Below the pieces are notes generated by a model. It saw only the letters and a list, made by a program, of their open reading frames with translations, ran no database searches and was not told where the DNA came from. From positions 1-12,302 of the forward strand of contig JAMQCK010001078.1 of assembly GCA_024196135.1 (NCBI GenBank): 12,302 nucleotides of DNA, in the 5' to 3' direction. Positions 8,059-12,302 of the stretch are shown piece after piece (position 1 is the stretch's first letter; each line of letters begins with the position of its first letter). The stretch is from Pleurotus ostreatus/Saccharomyces cerevisiae fusant (lineage: Eukaryota > Opisthokonta). The position numbers and the translations under genes are program-made.

Positions 8059-10076
8059 ATGCACTCGCCGGCCCCTGCTCCCTCCCCTGCGTTTCGTCCG
8101 CCTGCCGTCGTCGCTGACGCCCCTTCAATAGCAGGACTAGCGCCGACGTCACGAAGATGAAGACGCCGTTGAAGATCGTCGCCCGGCGCATGTTCAGCGG
8201 CGGGTCGGCGTCTGGGCCTGCGCGGAGGGCGTCTTCGGCTGTAGGGAAGCGTTAGCGAAACTGTCTTGGTCTCACCAGACAACTTCTACAGGCCCTCGCA
8301 TGGACAACAGCGGAGAGGAACGCGCAATGATGCAGGAGAATCCCACTCACATATGATAAACACAAATCCGAGGAGGTTCGCCATGAACCACATAATCGCA
8401 GAACTCCCCTCCGCATTGCGCGTCAACTCGCAGCCGAGCTCGAGCGCGACGGGTAGCATGGGCAGAGAGGTAACGCCGATGATGGTCATTATGGCGTACA
8501 GGCCGCCGGTGTCGTGCGGTTTGACTGGGTGAGTGGGTAAGTGAGATGGGGATGGATCGAGGGGCCTCGGATACTCACTAGCCCATATCAAAGAAAGCCA
8601 CGCTGCTGCCGTTGAAGGGACGAGGACTTTCGCCGTCAGCGCAAGATGGTGCGTGAACACCCGGTCAAAGAGCGGGGAAGTGATGATCGCGGCGACGAGG
8701 CCGGTGAGCAAAAGACAAGCGCCCATGAGGCCTGCGGTGTCCGATGAGTAGCCTTGCGGCTCAAGATATTGCGAGGTGAGGATTGCCCAAGCGTTGGTGC
8801 TTTAGGAGAGAAGTAAGAATTAATTATCGGAGAATGGGGATAAGAACAACTCACGCAGCCACCAAAACACCGAAGACGAGAACAACGATGAGGAAGTCCA
8901 TGCGCTCTCGCCAGGTCATATACGGATCGGCACGGCCTGCGCGATTGCAGTCGCGTTCGAGCGGAGCCAGGCCAACCCATACGCGGAGGAGCGTGATTAT
9001 GCTCGGCGTGTCGTGAGACGCGGCAAAGGCTGCATAAGAAAGAAGAGTAAAGATGAGCCTTCCGGCCGAGGTGAACATCGCATAAGCGTACTCGGCGGCT
9101 TCGGTGGCTTATCCTGGATGAGGAAGACCATGGGGGCTACTGCGGACTGCAAGATGCCCAGTATCAATACCTGGGAAAGGCTAAGGTTAGTATATGCGCT
9201 ACTAAAGGATATTAAAAGTGCACGTACAGAGGTTGCAGGGTCACTGATGGGACTGAGCAGCTGGCCGATCGCGCCGCCGATGGGATTTGAGACTGCGATG
9301 ACCATGGTGGCAGTCGTTCGGCCCTTGAGATCGAACCATGTTTCTGAGTACTTGGGACCGAGGACTTGGAAGATCGGTTGGGCGATGGAGGTGAAGAGCT
9401 GATGGCATTTAGCAGAGGCACAAAGGGGGGAAAACAGAAACAGGTGCGTACCTGGCCAAACATGAGGAGCGCATACGCCTCATTAGGGGATAGTCCGTCC
9501 GCTGTGGCGGCGTATCTTATCCACGCCGAGAGAATGAGTGATAGCGCACCGACAAAGCACTAACACATGATAAGCAGATGCGAAGGGAGATAGGGAGGGC
9601 AGGACACGAACTGAGTTCCGGAACCCTATCCTTTGTATGAATTCGGGGAGTACGAGCGCGACGGGAAGGTAGATGAGTGCGACGATATTGCCTAACCAGG
9701 TGACCTGGTTGAGCGTGATACCAAAGCGAGCAGCCGCTACCAGCCTGTCAGCATAGAGCAAGGAGGGATACCAGCACACGCACTCTCGTTAGATATGGGA
9801 CCGAACCACGGCCAGCCCGCTGCAGCCCCGATGTTGAGCAAGATCTGGAGAAGATATCAGCGGCGATCTATTGAAGACGACGCGCAGACGCACCATGCCC
9901 ACCAACCCCACGAACCGCCGGCGGTAAAGTCCATACATTGGTTGGTCGTCGCGGTTGAAAGCATCACTGTCGGCAGACTGGGACTGGACAACAAGCTGTT
10001 CCATGGCCAGGCACTGGGACCCAGGCTTGTCGTCCGCCGCATCCGCCACCAGCTCCCCCTTCATCGTTGCGGCCAT
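8057..10076 (-). CDS. MFS transporter of the FLVCR/SLC49 type, 492 aa
   Basis: Ten exons: 10076-9894, 9844-9784, 9736-9612, 9559-9452, 9398-9228, 9170-9092, 9029-8855, 8799-8579, 8524-8351 and 8238-8057. All junctions keep frame and total 1479 nt. Eight of the nine introns are 47-62 nt; the last is 112 nt. The 12-helix core begins after a ~45-residue cytoplasmic N-terminus. Markers of the FLVCR family are AGWPWFGPISNE in the first loop, VTWLGNIVALIYLPVAL in helix 2, LGPKYSETWF, the SNPIGGAIGQ helix, and a late PVALELGCELT segment matching the ELT motif of FLVCR proteins. A charged central loop (DKPPKPP to RERMDF) joins the two six-helix halves. Animal relatives move choline, ethanolamine or haem; the fungal substrate is not established. 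The tail RRRQADETQGREQ is basic and polar. The ATG at 10076 precedes a second in-frame ATG at 10064. Confidence 0.9.
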
Positions 10077-10293
10077 CGCGGGCGGTGACGGGTTCGGACA
10101 AGGTAGAATCGGCGTGGGCTCTCGCGGCGCATGACTTCTGAATGGGAAGCACACGCGCAGACGGACACAGATAATCACAGTGGCCGTCAGAAGCTCGAAG
10201 CAGACCCCATGACGTCGTCGGTCCGCGGAGTCCGGGCGTATTCCGGCTCGCGCACGTGGCCGCGCTTCGCCTTGCTCCCGAACCGCGATCATC
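10077..10293. promoter_or_regulatory. Divergent promoter region with a CRE-like site
   Basis: This 217-bp gap separates the start codons of the transporter (minus) and the WBP4-like gene (plus) and must hold both promoters and 5' UTRs. TGACGTCG at 10210-10217 is one base from the palindromic CRE/ATF site TGACGTCA and could bind a bZIP factor. I see no TATA box for either gene, in contrast to the other genes here, which fits housekeeping-type initiation. Confidence 0.5.
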
Positions 10294-11409
10294 ATGAGTG
10301 AATACTGGGTCTCCAACAAGCGCTACTGGTGCAAGTACTGCGGCATCTCCATCGCAGACGATATTCCCTCTCGCCAGCAACACGAAGGGGGGCTCAGACA
10401 CAAGGGCAATGTCGAGCGCTTCATTCGCAACATCTACAAGACGGGGGAGAAGCGCAAGAAGGAGCAAGCGGAGGAGGCGAGGGATATGGAGAGGATAGAA
10501 AAGGTGTGTAATGATTGACCTTTTGCATGGATTTCGCTGACTTGTCTGTAGGCAGCGCAAGCAGCATTTCACAACGATGTCGGCGCAGGCCACGCGAAGA
10601 TGTCAGACTCGAGTCTGCCATCTACTTCTAAAGCTCCCGCTCCCAAGAAGCCAGCTGCCAAACCATCTAATCCCTTCGCCAACTACACTACCGCGCAGTC
10701 TCTCGGCTACACCGATCCCGAAGAAGAGCTCGCAAAGACCCGACAGACGCAGGGCGTCGTCGGTGAATGGCAGTTCATCGCCCCCACTGCCTCTGCCTCA
10801 CCTGCGCCCGAGGAGAAGCCCGTTGTCAACGATCTGAAGCGGCCAGCGGAGGGGGACGAGGACGGGCGTAGCTTCAAGTTGCGCAAGAAGACCGTGAACC
10901 TCGGGGATGTCTACGACCCCGGCGTCATCACGATTAAGCCGAGGGTAAAGAAGGAGGAGTCTCCTGCGCCTCCATCTGAGACTGCCGACGCGTCTAAGCC
11001 GACAACAAACCTTCAATTCACGTCGATATCGTTGAAGAAGCCACCAGCCGAGTCTTCAGCAGATAGTGCGCGCTCAGGCTCCGCCACAGAGTCACCAGCG
11101 CCCGAATCATCGCAGGCTAATGGTGCGAACAAGTGGACGAAGTCCTCATGGGGCGCTCCCATAGAGGACGTGCCCGTCGACTACGAGGATCTGGGGAAAG
11201 TCGATGTGGGGCCCGCGGCAGAGGTGAAGAAGGAAGAATTGCCCTCAGAACCTCTTGACGGCGCACCTTCCTCGAAAGAGGTTGGCGCAGACGCCGTCAA
11301 GAAGGAAGAGGAACCTGCAGCCCCACCACCAGCGCCTTCGGGCGGCAGCCTCTTCAAGAAGCGCAAAGCCGCCCCGTCTGCTGGTGCTCGCGGTGGCAGG
11401 CGGTTCTGA
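10294..11409 (+). CDS. WBP4/FBP21-like U1-type zinc-finger spliceosomal protein, 355 aa
   Basis: Exons are 10294-10503 and 10552-11409; the 48-nt intron has a GTGTGT donor, a CGCTGAC branch and a CTGTAG acceptor. Residues 1-36 (YWVSNKRYWCKYC, then QQHEGGLRH) form a U1-like C2H2 finger, C13-x2-C16-x13-H30-x5-H36, of the type that opens WBP4/FBP21, a pre-mRNA splicing factor of the spliceosomal B complex. A basic helix follows (KTGEKRKKEQAEEARDMERIEK, residues ~49-70). The rest is long and disordered: Pro/Ala/Ser/Lys rich, with a conserved-looking GVVGEWQFI segment, a KRPAEGDEDGRSFKLRKK nuclear-localisation-like stretch and a C-terminal SLFKKRKAAPSAGARGGRRF tail like that of WBP4 proteins. No WW domain is visible, unlike vertebrate WBP4. 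Three VKKEE motifs (V202, V295, V319) match the SUMO consensus. Confidence 0.87.
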
Positions 11410-11592
11410 AGGCTGGGCAGGTTCACCGAGGGAGCTCAGGGTGCGTTTTCAAGAGGGAGTACTGGGTATTCGCATACATAACAGGGTGTGTACAACATCG
11501 TGACTAGCTAAACGTACAATTGCTTACACTCGGTATTTCAAAGTCCAAGTCCAAGGCTGCGATACTTCGAGTTCCAAGAATGCGGCGTGCCG

Positions 11593-12302
11593 TTATGCAG
11601 GTGGCGCCGTCAATACAAGTACACCTTCGTTCGTCTCCTGGACGCGGCAGGGTATCTTGTTGCTGCTTCGGGGTCAGCTTCGCCTCGAAATGCGGTCGCA
11701 AAGGACTCACTCCTCCATATGCTTGATGATGCTGGGCTTCAGAGATGGGACGCCATTGCTTGAATGTAGGCCCCTCCCTACGATGACCTTGAGCTGCCGC
11801 CCATTCCGCTTGAGTACCTCCCAGAAGGCTAGCGCAGCGTCAGCATCCTCTCAACGTCAATGCGAAGATGCAATAGTACCTTCTTCGGTTCTCTTGACGG
11901 CTTCCTCCCTCCGCAATCGGTGCACGTCTATTGTGTCGGGTTCAAGATTTCGTGTCCGGTGATTATGCGCTACGCATGCATTCAGCTTCGCACGTCCAGC
12001 TTCATATGCGCCTACGCACCATGGAAATATCTCCTCTCCGCCTGCGAGTCGAGCTTCTCTGCTGCTTTCCCTGCCGCCTCTGCCTCCCGGCGCAGAATGA
12101 ACGCCTCGCGGGGCTTATTCTGCCTATCCGCGGTCCGCGCGCGATACTCCAGCTGCCGGGCTTCGTCGTACTTCGCGCGCGCTTCCTCTCGCAGCCGGTC
12201 GGCCTTCTCGATGGTGGGGCCAAATGCCCCGCCCGTCGAGATCTCGCTCGTCACCTCTGAGTCGTCGATCTCGGTGATGGCTGCTTCTGTTGGTGCGGTG
12301 CT
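11593..12302 (-). CDS. DUF1771-like plus Smr-domain protein, 5' end outside window
   Basis: Exons visible on the minus strand are 12302-12020 (partial), 11969-11880, 11828-11711 and 11662-11593. The introns are 50, 51 and 48 nt, each with a CTGA-type branch point, and 186 residues are encoded. The first ~90 residues hold a charged helical region (EKADRLREEARAKYDEARQL to REAEAAGKAAEKLDSQAERR) in the place and pattern of a DUF1771 domain. The last ~80 form an Smr domain: TIDVHRLRREEAV (DxH motif), LKVIVGRGLHSSNGVPSLKP (the GRGxHS loop), then IPCRVQETNEGVLVLT. Smr domains are nucleases or nucleic-acid binders; fungal DUF1771-Smr proteins are of the yeast YPL199C type, with Cue2-like relatives acting in mRNA quality control. 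The frame is open through the right edge, so the true ATG lies beyond it. The stop is TAA 11595-11593, 183 nt from the convergent WBP4-like gene. Confidence 0.86.

Noticed and set aside
7774..8160. 128-aa plus-strand ORF with a 13-residue repeat
   Set aside because: The repeat follows from the 39-bp DNA duplication and the ORF overlaps the last exon of the transporter on the other strand.
9789..10319. 176-aa minus-strand ORF starting upstream of the transporter ATG
   Set aside because: It includes transporter exons 1 and 2 but reads through intron 1 and begins inside the neighbouring gene; ATG 10076 is the better start.
9964..10593. 209-aa minus-strand ORF opposite the zinc-finger exon
   Set aside because: Antisense to a recognisable U1-type finger and crossing its intron; no motif.
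12012..12254. 80-aa ORF as a complete small protein
   Set aside because: Its apparent start is a GTG, the frame continues to the right edge, and it is exon sequence of the spliced Smr-domain gene.

Overview
The window looks like nuclear DNA of a basidiomycete fungus, most likely an agaricomycete. Its genes carry many introns of about 47-63 nt, with GTRNGY donors, CTRAY-like branch points and CAG/TAG acceptors. It also has compact intergenic regions, F-box genes with leucine-rich tails and a small secreted cysteine-rich protein. All gene models here were spliced by hand from the sequence. No rRNA, tRNA, transposon, CRISPR or prokaryotic feature was seen.

Layout, left to right. (1) 1-240 may be the 3' end of a basic, Ser/Arg-rich protein on the plus strand. 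(2) 643-1211 may be an unrecognised gene with two 49-nt introns. (3) 1383-2114 (+) encodes a 189-aa secreted protein with eight mature cysteines, four exons and a TATA box. (4) 2495-3267 (+) encodes a 191-aa member of the interferon-induced 6-16 / ISG12 family, four exons, TATA box. (5) 3403-4992 (+) is an intronless F-box protein with an LRR-like tail. (6) 4993-5806 is an unresolved 0.8 kb stretch with competing coding-like frames on both strands. (7) 5807-7431 (+) is a second, dissimilar F-box-like protein with three exons. (8) 7432-8056 is a convergent intergenic region ending in a 39-bp tandem duplication that overlaps the next stop codon. (9) 10076-8057 (-) is a ten-exon MFS transporter of the FLVCR/SLC49 type, 492 aa. 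(10) A 217-bp divergent promoter region separates it from 10294-11409 (+), a WBP4/FBP21-like U1-type zinc-finger spliceosomal protein without a visible WW domain. (11) 12302-11593 (-) is the 3' part of a DUF1771-like plus Smr-domain protein whose 5' end lies outside the window.

The genes do not form a pathway. The window mixes housekeeping genes (splicing factor, Smr protein, transporter) with fast-evolving lineage-specific genes (secreted protein, ISG12-like protein, F-box proteins). The most interesting points are the ISG12-like gene with its three in-frame splice acceptors and EPK hexapeptide repeat, the tandem duplication on the transporter's stop codon, three VKKE (SUMO-type) motifs in the WBP4-like protein, and the possible undescribed genes in 541-1211 and 4993-5806.
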